DNA of 64,000 nucleotides from Pseudofrankia saprophytica (GCF_000235425.2 NZ_KI912266.1:6230029-6294028), one strand, 5' to 3'. Counted from the stretch's first letter, positions 15,314 to 24,457 are shown. Translations and numbers: made by a program. Notes: a model not told the origin generated them from the letters alone.

Positions 15314-16777
15314 TCAGGGGGTTTCGAGGATCTGGCGGGTGAGGGTGGCGCGGTCGAGCTTGTGGACGGCGGTGAGCGGCAGGTCGGCGGCCACGCGCAG
15401 GTCCTCGGGGAGCTTGTAGTGCGCGAGGAGGCCGGAAAGGTGGTCGCGCACCTCGGCGAGCGTCGGCGGGCGGGCGCCGTCGCGGGGGACGACGACGGCG
15501 ACGCCGATCTCGCCCATCACCGGGTCGGGGCGGGGCACGACGGCGCACTGGGCGACGGCGGGGTGGGTGCCGAGCGCGGCCTCGACCTCCGCCGGATAGA
15601 CGTTGTAACCGCCGCGGATGAACATCTCCTTGCGCCGCCCGACCAGCCGGACCAGGCCCCGCTCGTCGACGCGGCCCAGGTCCCCGGTGCGGATCCAGCC
15701 GTCGACGACCGTCGCCGCCGTCGCCGCCGGGTCGCGCCAGTAGCCGGCGAACGCGCTCGGGGTGCGCAGCCACAGCTCGCCGACCTCGCCCCCGCCGGCC
15801 GGGCGGCCGTCGTCTGCGCGGATCTCGCGGGCGATGCCGGGGCGCGGCCGGCCGATCGTGAACAGCGCCTCCTCGTCGTCGGCGTCCGGCGCGGTGCCCA
15901 GCCCGCAGCCACCCGACTCGGTCGAGGAGTAGCGCACGCTGTAGGGGGCGTTCAGCCGGCGGCGGGCCTCCTCGATGAGCGCCGGCGGTGACGCCGCCGC
16001 GCCTGCGATGATCACCTTGACGGCGCTCAGGTCGAAGCTGTCGAAGTCGGGAACGCGTAACAGCAGCGCGAGCTGCGGGGCGACGGCGTTGACGGTCGTC
16101 ATCCGGTGCTCGGCGAGCAGCGCGAGGGTGTCCCGGGCCCGCCAGCGGCCCTGGATGTACATGCGCAGGCCGCGCCGCAGGTACCAGGGCAGCTTGGTCA
16201 TGAAACCGACGTGGGCGAACTGGGTGGTCGCCATCGTCGGCTCACCGGGGCGGTCCGCCCACAGGCCGCCGGTGTCGATCTGGGTGACGGCGCGCAGCTG
16301 CCGCTCGGTGAAGACCGCCGCCTTGGGCGTGCCGGTGGTGCCGGAGGTGAACACGATCGCGACCGGGCGGGCCTCGTCGCCTGGCAGCGGGCCGGGCGCG
16401 GTCGCCGAGCCGGTCTCGAGCGCCGCCGTGCCGTACGCCGCCAGCTCGTCGACCTCGTGGCCGTTGGTGAGCACGACGACCGGGTCGGCGAGCTCGGTGA
16501 GCCGTTCCTGCTCGGGCGGGGCGAGCACCGGGTTCACCCCGGCGGTGATGGCGCCCAGTTTCGCGGCGGCGGCGTAGGCGAGCACGTAGCGGCTGGTCGA
16601 GGCGATCCGCAGGACCAGCCGGTCGCCGGTGCCCAGCCCGCGAGCCGCGAGCCCGGCCGCGACCGCGTCCGAACCGGTGTCCAGCGCCGCGAACGAAAGC
16701 CGGGTGCCGTCGGGATCGACGAACGCCGCCGCGTCCCCGAACCGCCGAGCCGCCTCCCGCACCGTGTCCGCCAGCAT
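15314..16777 (-). CDS. acyl-CoA synthetase (AMP-forming ligase)
   Basis: The 487-residue member of the acyl-adenylate superfamily shows the motifs in order: phosphate loop VFTSGTTGTPKA, YSSTESGG, GELWLRTPSAFAGYW, WIRTGDLGR, GRRKEMFIRGGYNVYP and a C-terminal catalytic Lys region (VHKLDRATL). It should activate a fatty, sterol-derived or aromatic acid to its CoA thioester. The ATG at 16777 gives a normal family length. The gene converges with the upstream TetR gene and is divergent from the ferredoxin/enoyl-CoA hydratase unit, fitting a shared catabolic route. Confidence 0.93.
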   Translation of the reverse strand: MLADTVREAARRFGDAAAFVDPDGTRLSFAALDTGSDAVAAGLAARGLGTGDRLVLRIASTSRYVLAYAAAAKLGAITAGVNPVLAPPEQERLTELADPVVVLTNGHEVDELAAYGTAALETGSATAPGPLPGDEARPVAIVFTSGTTGTPKAAVFTERQLRAVTQIDTGGLWADRPGEPTMATTQFAHVGFMTKLPWYLRRGLRMYIQGRWRARDTLALLAEHRMTTVNAVAPQLALLLRVPDFDSFDLSAVKVIIAGAAASPPALIEEARRRLNAPYSVRYSSTESGGCGLGTAPDADDEEALFTIGRPRPGIAREIRADDGRPAGGGEVGELWLRTPSAFAGYWRDPAATAATVVDGWIRTGDLGRVDERGLVRLVGRRKEMFIRGGYNVYPAEVEAALGTHPAVAQCAVVPRPDPVMGEIGVAVVVPRDGARPPTLAEVRDHLSGLLAHYKLPEDLRVAADLPLTAVHKLDRATLTRQILETP

Positions 16778-17065
16778 GAACCAGAACGTATCCAATCTGC
16801 ATGTCACGGGCCCGCGGTCGGGAAACGAGCTGATCCAACGTTCCCCGGCGAACGGGAGACAACGGCGGGCTGGCGACGAGCGCGGCGCGGCGATCATTCG
16901 GCCGGACACGGGGTACGGCAGGCTGGTGCGTGGGCAGCCTGCTCGTGGTGGGCCATATGCGGTTTGATGAGGGTACGGGCCGCCAGAGGCACGCCGCGTC
17001 GGCGCTCCTGCACCGGCCGGATCACCACTGCGGGATCACCACTGAAGGACTGAAGGAGGGTCATC

Positions 17066-17254
17066 ATGCGGGTCGTTGTCGATTTCGACGTCTGCGAGAG
17101 CAACGCGATCTGTGTCGGGCTGGTGCCGTCGGTTTTCGAGCTGGACGACAACGAGTACCTGTCGGTCGACGAGGAGCCTGACGAGTCGCTGCGTCCGGAC
17201 CTGGAGAAGGCCGTGCGCTCCTGCCCCAAGCAGGCCATCAAGCTGGTCGACTGA
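17066..17254 (+). CDS. [3Fe-4S] ferredoxin
   Basis: The 62-residue ferredoxin has Cys10, Cys16 and Cys53-Pro as cluster ligands. The position of the fourth ligand in a [4Fe-4S] protein is Asn13, so a three-iron cluster is expected. Such ferredoxins feed electrons to actinobacterial P450s, and the P450 at 13141 is the likely partner although not in the same operon. The ATG follows a good GAAGGAGGG site. The enoyl-CoA hydratase gene follows 70 bp downstream on the same strand. Confidence 0.94.
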   Translation: MRVVVDFDVCESNAICVGLVPSVFELDDNEYLSVDEEPDESLRPDLEKAVRSCPKQAIKLVD

Positions 17255-17265
17255 GGCGGTTTTCG

Positions 17266-17290
17266 GTGGCGGGCGCTTCGCGCCCGCCAC
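17266..17290 (+). terminator. intercistronic hairpin (attenuator or mRNA-stability element)
   Basis: A perfect 11-bp stem (17266-17276 with 17280-17290) and a TTC triloop lie directly after the ferredoxin stop. There is no downstream T-run, and a same-strand gene starts 35 bp later. It may therefore lower rather than end transcription, or protect the ferredoxin mRNA. Confidence 0.55.
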
Positions 17291-17324
17291 AGGATCGCCC
17301 CGCGAGCGTTGGTAGGAGACGGTC

Positions 17325-18074
17325 ATGACCGACCATGTGCAGACCGAGGCAGCCGGCGGGGTGCTGACCGTCCGGATCAACCGGCCGGACAAGCGCAACG
17401 CGATCACGCAGGACATGTACCAGGCGCTCGGCGACGCGCTGGTCGGCGCGGAGGCCGACGAGTCCGTCCGGGTCGTGCTCTTCACCGGCAGCGGCGGCGC
17501 GTTCACCGCCGGGAACGAGCTCGCCGACATCGCCGAACGCGACGTCCTCGAGCCGGGCGGCCCGACCGACCGCTTCATCCGGGCACTCATCGACACGACC
17601 AAGGTGCTGGTCGCCGAGGTCGACGGCGCGGCGATCGGCATCGGCACGACGATGCTGCTGCACTGCGACCTGGTGTACGCGACGGCCCGGTCGAAGTTCG
17701 GGATGCCGTTCGTCAACCTCGGGGTGGTGCCGGAGGCGGCGTCGTCGGTGCTGCTGCCCCGGCTCACCGGGCAGCAGCGGGCGTCGAAGCTGCTGTTGTT
17801 CGGGGACGTCTTCAGCGCGCAGGAGGCGTTGGAGGCCGGGATCGTCACCGAGGTGCTGGCGGACGCCGACGCGCTGCGGGCACGGGTCGCCGACCGGGTG
17901 GCGGCGCTGCTCGCCCGCCCCGCGGGGGCCCTCGCGGCGGTCCGCCGGCTGCTGCACGGCGACACGACGATCGCCGAGCTGCACGCCGCGGCGACGCTGG
18001 AGGGCGAGGTCTTCACCCGCACCTCCAGGTCCCCCGAGGCCCAGGCCGCCATCGCCAGACTCACCAGGCGCTAG
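17325..18074 (+). CDS. enoyl-CoA hydratase/isomerase family protein
   Basis: The 249-residue crotonase-fold protein has the oxyanion-hole segments GAFTAGNELADI and DGAAIGIGTTMLLHCD. A Glu in the active-site loop LGVVPEAASS matches the conserved crotonase catalytic Glu. It should hydrate or isomerise an enoyl-CoA in beta-oxidation. The ATG follows GGTAGGAGACGG. It lies after the ferredoxin, is divergent from the acyl-CoA synthetase and is followed by a TetR gene, giving a compact lipid-degradation cluster. Confidence 0.92.
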   Translation: MTDHVQTEAAGGVLTVRINRPDKRNAITQDMYQALGDALVGAEADESVRVVLFTGSGGAFTAGNELADIAERDVLEPGGPTDRFIRALIDTTKVLVAEVDGAAIGIGTTMLLHCDLVYATARSKFGMPFVNLGVVPEAASSVLLPRLTGQQRASKLLLFGDVFSAQEALEAGIVTEVLADADALRARVADRVAALLARPAGALAAVRRLLHGDTTIAELHAAATLEGEVFTRTSRSPEAQAAIARLTRR

Positions 18075-18111
18075 GGTCCTGCCCGTAGATCGTCGGAGTC
18101 GCCGTAGCCAC

Positions 18112-18141
18112 GGCCGTGGCCGTGGCCGTGGCCGTGGCCGT
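18112..18141. repeat. hexanucleotide microsatellite
   Basis: About five perfect copies of the unit GGCCGT lie in the 146-bp gap between the enoyl-CoA hydratase gene and the TetR gene. A slippage-prone tract in this promoter region could alter spacing, but no such role is shown. Confidence 0.75.
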
Positions 18142-18220
18142 CAGCGGCCGTCGGTGGTCATGGATCATGGAGCCATGGCCCGCCGGCGACGACGGTGGCG
18201 ACGATGACGGGGAGGTCCGC

Positions 18221-18910
18221 ATGGTCGAGCGTCGGGTGGGGCGGCCGCCCCGGATCGACCGGGCCATGATCGCCAGAGCCGCCGGTGAGATCGGCATCGA
18301 CCAGGTCAGCCTGCGCTCGGTGGCCGACCGGCTCGGGGTGAGTGTCCCCGGGCTCTATCACTATGTGCGGGGCCGCGACGACCTGCTCCAGCTGGCCGCC
18401 GAGCAGTCCGCGGCGACGATCGCGCTGCCGGCCGACCGCGGCCAGCACTGGGCGTTATGGCTGCTGGAGTCGGCCGACATCCTGCGGCGCAGGTTCGTCG
18501 AGTCGCCCGCGTTGCTGGCCCAGTTCATGAGCGGCGCCTTCGGGCTGGACCAGATGGTCGACGTGCTGGAGGCCGTGATCGCGGCGCTGGTCGGCAAGGG
18601 GTTCGGCGCGCGCGAGGCGTTCGAGGCCTACGTGCTGGTGACGCAGGGCGCGATGGGCGCGGCGGTCGGCGAGATCCGCCGCCGGCAGATCGACGAGACC
18701 AACCACCCGATCGCACTGGAGTACCAGCGGGTGTTCGCCCAGCGGGACCCGTCGGACCTGGCGCACCTGCGGGCGATGCTCGCCGACGGCCCGCCGCCCG
18801 AGTCGAGGCCGGACGACCAGCTCACCACCGTGCTCGCCGGCATCGCCGCCCGTCGCGGCGACGACTGGCGCGACGTCGTCGCCCAGCTGCACCAGCGCTC
18901 CCGGGGCTGA
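18221..18910 (+). CDS. TetR family transcriptional regulator
   Basis: The 229-residue protein starts MVERRVGRPPRIDRAM, and its TetR helix-turn-helix is VSLRSVADRLGVSVPGLYHYV. The ATG at 18221 is chosen over upstream in-frame starts because GGGGAGG precedes it at ideal spacing. The C-terminal domain is TetR_C-like with a QFMSGAFGLDQM segment. It follows the enoyl-CoA hydratase on the same strand and may control that unit. Confidence 0.86.
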   Translation: MVERRVGRPPRIDRAMIARAAGEIGIDQVSLRSVADRLGVSVPGLYHYVRGRDDLLQLAAEQSAATIALPADRGQHWALWLLESADILRRRFVESPALLAQFMSGAFGLDQMVDVLEAVIAALVGKGFGAREAFEAYVLVTQGAMGAAVGEIRRRQIDETNHPIALEYQRVFAQRDPSDLAHLRAMLADGPPPESRPDDQLTTVLAGIAARRGDDWRDVVAQLHQRSRG

Positions 18911-19012
18911 CCGGCGCACCGGGCCGCCCGGGTGGCGCGTGGCCCGGATGGCGCCGGCCCGGTCAAGCGGTTCGGGGGCCGCGGCCAGGGCACACCGGAC
19001 GACGTGACTCGG

Positions 19013-19345
19013 ATGCTTCCTCCCCAACGTCAGCCGGATGCGCCGCGTCGCTCCGTCGGCAGGTTCGCCGCGTTCACCGGCGCGGCGCCGGCCCGAAGCC
19101 CGCTGCGGCTGCGGGCCGCGCTCGCGTTGTTCGGGCTGGTGTTCTGTGGTGTCGCCGCGGGGCTGTTCGCCGCCGCCGGCTGGACGGTGCCCGCCATCCT
19201 GCTCTGTGTCGTCGGGGCCACGGCCGTCGTAGACCTGATCGTGATCGGGCGCCGGATGCGCCAGCGGCGGCGCTCGCTTCCGCCGGGCTTCGGCCAGGGC
19301 GCCGCGCCCGGGAACCGACCCCGCAGCGGGAGCTACCCGCAGTAG
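19013..19345 (+). CDS. small two-helix membrane protein (DUF6343-like)
   Basis: This 110-residue protein has two adjacent transmembrane segments (LRAALALFGLVFCGVAAGLF and VPAILLCVVGATAVVDLIVI). They are preceded by the motif ARSPLRLR and followed by a basic RRMRQRRR stretch. The layout resembles the actinobacterial DUF6343 family, a match made from memory. The function is unknown. The start could be ATG 19013 or GTG 19004. Confidence 0.6.
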   Translation: MLPPQRQPDAPRRSVGRFAAFTGAAPARSPLRLRAALALFGLVFCGVAAGLFAAAGWTVPAILLCVVGATAVVDLIVIGRRMRQRRRSLPPGFGQGAAPGNRPRSGSYPQ

Positions 19346-19358
19346 GGCCGTGCCCGCT

Positions 19359-19539
19359 TTCTGATGGTCCATGAGGAATGCCGCCGCGGCGGCCCGCTAC
19401 GCCCGCGCAAGGCCGGCCGGCGACCGGCCGCGCACCATGGTCCTGACCAGCGGCTATACGATCGTGCGCCCGGAACCGTTGACCTTGGTCCCCGCACGCT
19501 CTTACCTTCGTGCTCCCACTATCTGACGGGCCATCAGAT
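19359..19539. promoter_or_regulatory. two related palindromes upstream of cholesterol oxidase
   Basis: ATCTGACGGGCCATCAGAT (19521-19539) is a 19-bp near-perfect dyad 30 bp before the cholesterol oxidase ATG. A second, weaker copy with the same core (TCTGATGGTCCATGAGG, 19360-19376) lies about 160 bp further upstream. Both fit CTGAYGG-N-CCATSAG. This is operator-like; the cognate regulator is unknown, but a TetR protein is encoded at 18221. Confidence 0.6.
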
Positions 19540-19568
19540 ATGGCTCTCGGAGCACGGAGGAGACCGCG

Positions 19569-21449
19569 ATGGGACGACGGCGCGACGACCTGGGCGGCAC
19601 GGAGTCTGGCGGCGACGACGCGGACGGCGCCGGCTTACCCGGCCTGTCCGGCATGTCAGGCCTGTCTGACATTGCAAGCACGGCAAGCACGGTAGGCACG
19701 ACAGGCGCCGCCGGAACCGCCGGCGGGGGGACGCGGCGCGTGGTGCTGGCAGGGGCGCTCGGCGCGGCGGCGGTGACGGCCGTCGGCTGGACGCCGGTCG
19801 CGCGGGTGGCGGCGGCGCACGCCGACCCGCCGGCGCCGCCGAACTTCCCGGCGTCGATCCCGCTGTACCGGCAGACGTTCCAGAACTGGTCGCGCGAGAT
19901 CAACGTCACCGGCGTGTGGACCTGCGCGCCGGCGACCCCCGCCGACGTGGTGACCCTCGCGAACTGGGCCAGGGCCAACAACTACAAGATCCGCCCCCGC
20001 GGCATGGCGCACGGCTGGTCGCCGCTGTCGGTCGCCGTCGGGTCGACCGGCAACAACGTCATCTTCGTCGACACCACCCAGCACCTCACCACCGTCACGA
20101 TCACCGGTTCGTCCGGGTCGACGCCGGCGACCGTACGCGCGCAGACCGGCGTCTCCATGGACAGTCTGCTCACCCAGCTGCAGGCCGCCGGCTACGGCCT
20201 GACCGCCACCCCCGCGCCCGGTGACCTCACCGTCGGCGGCGTGCTCGCGATCGACGCGCACGGCACCGCCGTCCCGGCCAGCGGCGAGACCCGGGTCGCC
20301 GGCACCACCTACGGCTCGCTGTCCAACCTGATCACGTCGCTGACCGCCGTCGTCTGGAACTCCGCGACCAGCCAGTACGTGCTGCGCACGTTCAGCCGGT
20401 CCGAGGCGGAGTCGAAGGCGTTCCTGGCACACCTGGGACGCGCGTTCCTCACCGAGGTGACGCTGCAGGTCGGCGCCAACCAGCGGCTGCGCTGCCAGAG
20501 CTGGTTCAACGTGCCGTGGACGGAGCTGTTCGCCGCCCAGGGCTCCAGCGGGCGCACCTTCGCCAGCTACGTCAACTCCGCCGGCCGGGTCGAGGCGATC
20601 TGGTTCCCGTTCACCGACACCCCGTGGCTGAAGGTGTGGAGCCGCAGCCCGAACAAGCCGCTGCTCTCCCGCCAGGTGTCCAGCCCGTACAACTACTCGT
20701 TCTCCGACAGCCTGCCGTCGTCGATCACGGACCTCGTCAGCCAGATCTCGACCGGCCACCCGGAGCTCGCCCCGACGCTCGGCCAGACGCAGATCGCCGT
20801 CGTCGGCGCCGGCCTGATCACCACCTCCACCTGGGACATCTGGGGCTGGTCGAAGGACCTGCTGCTCTACGTCCGCCCGACCACGCTGCGGGTCACGGCC
20901 AACGGCTACGCGATCCTCACCAGCAGGGCGAACATCCAGCGCGTCATCAACGAGTTCTGCACGTACTACAACAACAAGCTGACCACCTACCAGAACAACG
21001 GGCAGTACCCGATGAACGGGCCGGTCGAGATCCGGGTCACCGGCCTCGACGCCGCCGGCGACGTCGGCGTGCCGAGCTCCGGCTCGCCGCAGCTTTCCGC
21101 CCTGCGCCCACGGCCCGACCACCCGGAATGGGACGTCGCGGTCTGGCTGGACATCCTCACCGTGCCTGGCACTCCGTACGCGAACCAGTTCTACCGCGAG
21201 GTCGAGGCCTGGGTCTTCTCCAACTACTCGGGCAGCTACGCCTCGGCCCGGGTGGAATGGTCCAAGGGCTGGGGCTACACGAACAGCGCCGCCTGGGCCG
21301 ACGGCACCGCGATCGGCACGACGGTGCCGAACTCGCTGCGCACCGGTCAGCCGGGCGGGGACAACTTCGACACCGCGGTCGCGACGCTGAACGCGTTCGA
21401 CCCGAACCGCGTCTTCTCCAGCCCCCTGCTCGACGCCCTCCTGCCCTGA
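19569..21449 (+). CDS. class II (VAO-type, covalent FAD) cholesterol oxidase
   Basis: The 626-residue protein has a PCMH-type FAD-binding domain (residues about 95-290) with RPRGMAHGWSPLSV, where the His is the likely covalent flavin attachment site. A cholesterol-oxidase substrate-binding domain follows (from about residue 290). The reaction would be oxidation and isomerisation of 3-beta-hydroxysteroids to 4-en-3-ones with O2. A twin-arginine-like export signal (TRRVVLAGALGAAAVTAVGW) lies at residues about 55-75, after an odd Gly/Ser/Thr-rich leader of short repeats, so the true start may be later. The GGAGGAGA site before the ATG at 19569 supports the start given. The gene fits the sterol/lipid catabolic zone. 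Confidence 0.9.
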   Translation: MGRRRDDLGGTESGGDDADGAGLPGLSGMSGLSDIASTASTVGTTGAAGTAGGGTRRVVLAGALGAAAVTAVGWTPVARVAAAHADPPAPPNFPASIPLYRQTFQNWSREINVTGVWTCAPATPADVVTLANWARANNYKIRPRGMAHGWSPLSVAVGSTGNNVIFVDTTQHLTTVTITGSSGSTPATVRAQTGVSMDSLLTQLQAAGYGLTATPAPGDLTVGGVLAIDAHGTAVPASGETRVAGTTYGSLSNLITSLTAVVWNSATSQYVLRTFSRSEAESKAFLAHLGRAFLTEVTLQVGANQRLRCQSWFNVPWTELFAAQGSSGRTFASYVNSAGRVEAIWFPFTDTPWLKVWSRSPNKPLLSRQVSSPYNYSFSDSLPSSITDLVSQISTGHPELAPTLGQTQIAVVGAGLITTSTWDIWGWSKDLLLYVRPTTLRVTANGYAILTSRANIQRVINEFCTYYNNKLTTYQNNGQYPMNGPVEIRVTGLDAAGDVGVPSSGSPQLSALRPRPDHPEWDVAVWLDILTVPGTPYANQFYREVEAWVFSNYSGSYASARVEWSKGWGYTNSAAWADGTAIGTTVPNSLRTGQPGGDNFDTAVATLNAFDPNRVFSSPLLDALLP

Positions 21450-21593
21450 GCTCGACGCCCTCCTGCCCTGACGCGGTGGCCGGGACGGACGCGCCGCGTT
21501 CGTCCCGGCCACCGCCGTATCGTGGCCCGAGGCGACCATGAGTGCCCGGCGAGGCGCATCCAGCGGCCGCGGGGCGACGAGCTGGGGGGACGA

Positions 21594-22853
21594 GTGGACA
21601 GCGCGCCGGAGGACCGGGAGCAGGCGGCGCTACGCTCCGGGCTGCGCCGGATGCGGACGGTCGCCGCCTGCCTGCTGGGATTCGCGGTCGCGGTGTACAT
21701 CGCGACCTCGCTGTGGCGGGACGCGCCCGGCTGGGTGGGCTATGTGCGGTCCGCCGCCGAGGCGGGCACGGTCGGCGCGCTGGCCGACTGGTTCGCGGTG
21801 ACGGCCCTGTTCCGCCACCCGCTGGGCCTGCCGATCCCGCACACCGCGATCATCCGCAAGCGCAAGGACGACCTGGGTCGCGGCCTGCAGTCCTTCGTCT
21901 CCACCCACTTCCTCACCGAGGCCATCGTCCGCGACAAGGTCAACCAGATCGAGGTGGCGAACCGGGTGGGGGCCTGGCTGTGCCAGCCCGACCACGCCGA
22001 CCGGGTCAGCGCCGAGGTCGCCGCCCGGCTCGCGTCGACGCTGCGCAAGGCGAACGACGAGCTGATCGTCGAGCTGGTCGAGAAGTCGGTGGTGCCCCGG
22101 CTGGTGGACGTGCCGCTGGCGCCGGTGCTCGGCGTCCTGCTCGAGCGGGCGATCGAGGACGGGCTGCAGCACCGCGTCGTCGACGTGCTGCTCGAGCAGG
22201 CCGAGGACTGGCTGATCAAACATCCGAGCGCGGTACACGACGCCGTGCTGGACCGTGCCCCCGGCTTCGCGCCGAAGTGGCTCAACGAGGCGGTCGCGGC
22301 CAAGGTCTACGCCGAGGCGGTGAAGCTCATCGGCGCGCTGCGCGCGGACCGCCACCACCGGATGCGCCAGAGCCTCGACAGCTTCCTCACCGACCTGGCC
22401 GGCAAGCTGAGGACCGACCCGGACCTGCGGGCCAGGGTCGAGGACGTCAAGGCGAGGGCGCTCGCCTCCCCCGTCGCCGGCGACGCGATCTCCCGGATGT
22501 GGGAGACGGCCAAGGGCCTCCTACTCGACCTGACCACCGACGAGCACGGCGTGGCCCGCCGCGCGGCGACCACGCACCTGGCCAGCCTCGGCCTCAAGCT
22601 CACGGCCGACCCGGAGCTGGCCGCCTCCGTGAACCGCACGGCCGCGGACCTCGCGACGCGCGCCGTCGGCCGGTACAAGGGCGACATCGCGGCCATCATC
22701 GGCGACACCGTCGCCCGCTGGGAGCCGGCCGAGGCGTCCCGGCGCATCGAGCTGCAGGTCGGCCGTGACCTGCAGTTCATCCGGATCAACGGCACCGTCG
22801 TCGGCGCCCTAGCCGGCGTCCTGATCCACCTCGTCACCGAGCTCGCCCTGTAG
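21594..22853 (+). CDS. DUF445 family membrane-associated protein
   Basis: The 419-residue DUF445 (YjiN-like) protein has an N-terminal transmembrane segment (MRTVAACLLGFAVAVYIATS) followed by the family signature ADWFAVTALFRHPLGLPIPH and IIRKRKDDLGRGLQSFV. The remainder is long amphipathic helix, and a final hydrophobic helix is near GALAGVLIHLVTEL. Its function is unknown. The GTG at 21594 lies behind GGGGGGACGA and is preferred over longer open-frame starts. Confidence 0.88.
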   Translation: MDSAPEDREQAALRSGLRRMRTVAACLLGFAVAVYIATSLWRDAPGWVGYVRSAAEAGTVGALADWFAVTALFRHPLGLPIPHTAIIRKRKDDLGRGLQSFVSTHFLTEAIVRDKVNQIEVANRVGAWLCQPDHADRVSAEVAARLASTLRKANDELIVELVEKSVVPRLVDVPLAPVLGVLLERAIEDGLQHRVVDVLLEQAEDWLIKHPSAVHDAVLDRAPGFAPKWLNEAVAAKVYAEAVKLIGALRADRHHRMRQSLDSFLTDLAGKLRTDPDLRARVEDVKARALASPVAGDAISRMWETAKGLLLDLTTDEHGVARRAATTHLASLGLKLTADPELAASVNRTAADLATRAVGRYKGDIAAIIGDTVARWEPAEASRRIELQVGRDLQFIRINGTVVGALAGVLIHLVTELAL

Positions 22854-23012
22854 GCCCCTGCCCGGCGGAAACCACGCCGGGAAGGGAGGAACCACCAGCA
22901 CCACGAACCACGAACCACCGCCAACCACCACCGGCCCACCGAGAGGCCTCGACTGGCCGCGCCAGGAGGCGCGCAGGGTCACCACGCGGGGCGTCTGGCA
23001 CCATGGGCACCC

Positions 23013-24416
23013 GTGACGACCGAGCGGACGCCGGCCGCGTCGTCGCGGCGGACTCCCCTGGTGCTCGCCATGCGGGTGCTGCCGGCCGGGTGGCCGGCCT
23101 TCGCGCCGGTGGTGCTGACGGGCCTGGTCGCCGTCATCTGGCTGACCTACGTACACCCGCTGGTCCATTTCGACATCGACGTGTTCCTGCGCGCCGGCAC
23201 CGCCGTCGCCGCCGGGCGCGACCCCTACCCGCGGCCCGGCACCGCGGACGTCTACTCCGGGTTCGCGTTCGTCTACCCGTACCTGATCGCGTTCCCGTTC
23301 GCCCTACTCGCCTGGCTGCCGCGCGGCGGAGCCGAGGCGCTGTTCATCGGCCTGTCGGTGCTGGCCGTGCTCGCCGGCTGCCGGCTGGCCGGAGCGCGGC
23401 GCTGGAGCCTGTACGCGCTCGTGCTGGCCGCGTCGTCGACGATCATCGGACTGCAGATGGGGACGCTGAACGCGGCCCTGTTCGCCGGGCTCGCGGGGCT
23501 GTGGCGGCTGCGGGACCGTCCGGTGCCCGCCGGCCTGCTCGCGGCACTGCTCGTCTACAGCAAGCTCTTCCTGCTGCCGCTGCCGCTGTGGCTGCTGCTC
23601 ACCGGGCGCCACCGCGCCGCGGCGGTCGCCGCGGGCACGCTCGGCGCGCTGTTCGGCCTCGGCGAGCTGGTCAGCCCGGTGGACCTCACGACCTACGGCG
23701 ACATGCTGAACGCCCTGGCCCGCGCGGAGGCCCCCGCCGGCCTGAGCCTGACCGGGCTGCTGATGAACGCGGGCCTTGGCCTGGGACCTGCGACCTGGGT
23801 GGCGCGCTCGGTGGCCGTGGCCCTGCTCACCGCCTGCTGGGCCGTGGGGCGGCGGGCGGCGCGGGCGCGGTGGGCCGGCGACGACCGGCTGATGTTCGCC
23901 GCCACGGTCGCGGCGGCGCTGCTCGCGTCGCCGATCGTGTGGAGCCACTACCTGCTGCTGCTCGCGGCGCCGCTGCTGGTGCTCGAGGGCGGCGAGCGGG
24001 CCGGGGCGCTGGCCACGGCGACCGTCGTGAGCTGGCTGCTGGTGACCCCGCACCTGAGCACCCCGCCGGAGCTCTTCGCCTCGGCCCTCGTGCTCGCCGT
24101 GCTCGCCGCCGGTCCCTTCGGTGACGTCGCCCGCCGCGCCGCCGCCGAACGCGGGACCGGCGGCCTGGCCGCGCTCGCGGTCCCCGTGCTGGTGGTCGCG
24201 GCGCCCGCGGTGGCGGGGCTGGAGCTGTGCTGGGCGCTCGCCCGAGCGCACCACGGCGGCGACGCCGTGACCGGCGCCTACCTGGTGACGCTCGGCCTGC
24301 TCGCGCTGCCCGCCTGGGCCGCCCGCCAGGTGCGCGGTGGGTACGAGCCGCGGCGGGATCCGCGCGCGACGCGCCTAGCCGTAGGTGGGGTTCAGCCGCA
24401 AGCGGACGACGATTAG
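23013..24416 (+). CDS. GT87/DUF2029-type integral membrane glycosyltransferase
   Basis: The 467-residue polytopic protein has about ten hydrophobic segments. The GT87-type opening is HPLVHFDIDVFLRAGTAVA with the Asp after the first membrane helix, then RDPYPRPG. Such polyprenyl-phosphate-mannose-dependent transferases add sugars to cell-envelope glycolipids in actinobacteria. The acceptor here is unknown. The GTG start is in the context CACCCGTGACG. A hairpin terminator follows at 24431. Confidence 0.8.
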   Translation: MTTERTPAASSRRTPLVLAMRVLPAGWPAFAPVVLTGLVAVIWLTYVHPLVHFDIDVFLRAGTAVAAGRDPYPRPGTADVYSGFAFVYPYLIAFPFALLAWLPRGGAEALFIGLSVLAVLAGCRLAGARRWSLYALVLAASSTIIGLQMGTLNAALFAGLAGLWRLRDRPVPAGLLAALLVYSKLFLLPLPLWLLLTGRHRAAAVAAGTLGALFGLGELVSPVDLTTYGDMLNALARAEAPAGLSLTGLLMNAGLGLGPATWVARSVAVALLTACWAVGRRAARARWAGDDRLMFAATVAAALLASPIVWSHYLLLLAAPLLVLEGGERAGALATATVVSWLLVTPHLSTPPELFASALVLAVLAAGPFGDVARRAAAERGTGGLAALAVPVLVVAAPAVAGLELCWALARAHHGGDAVTGAYLVTLGLLALPAWAARQVRGGYEPRRDPRATRLAVGGVQPQADDD

Positions 24417-24430
24417 CTCACGCTCGTGGC

Positions 24431-24457
24431 GCCGGTCCGGCGAAAGGCCGGTCCGGC
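24431..24457 (+). terminator. hairpin terminator after GT87 gene
   Basis: Two copies of GCCGGTCCGGC flank GAAAG; since the unit is nearly self-complementary, they pair as an 11-bp stem with one T-T mismatch. There is no T-run, as is common in high-GC actinobacteria. Confidence 0.6.

Noticed and set aside
18112-18141. GGCCGT repeat as a designed phase-variation switch
   Set aside because: The tract is outside the likely coding region and before the ribosome-binding site; hexamer copy change would not shift frame, so evidence is too thin.
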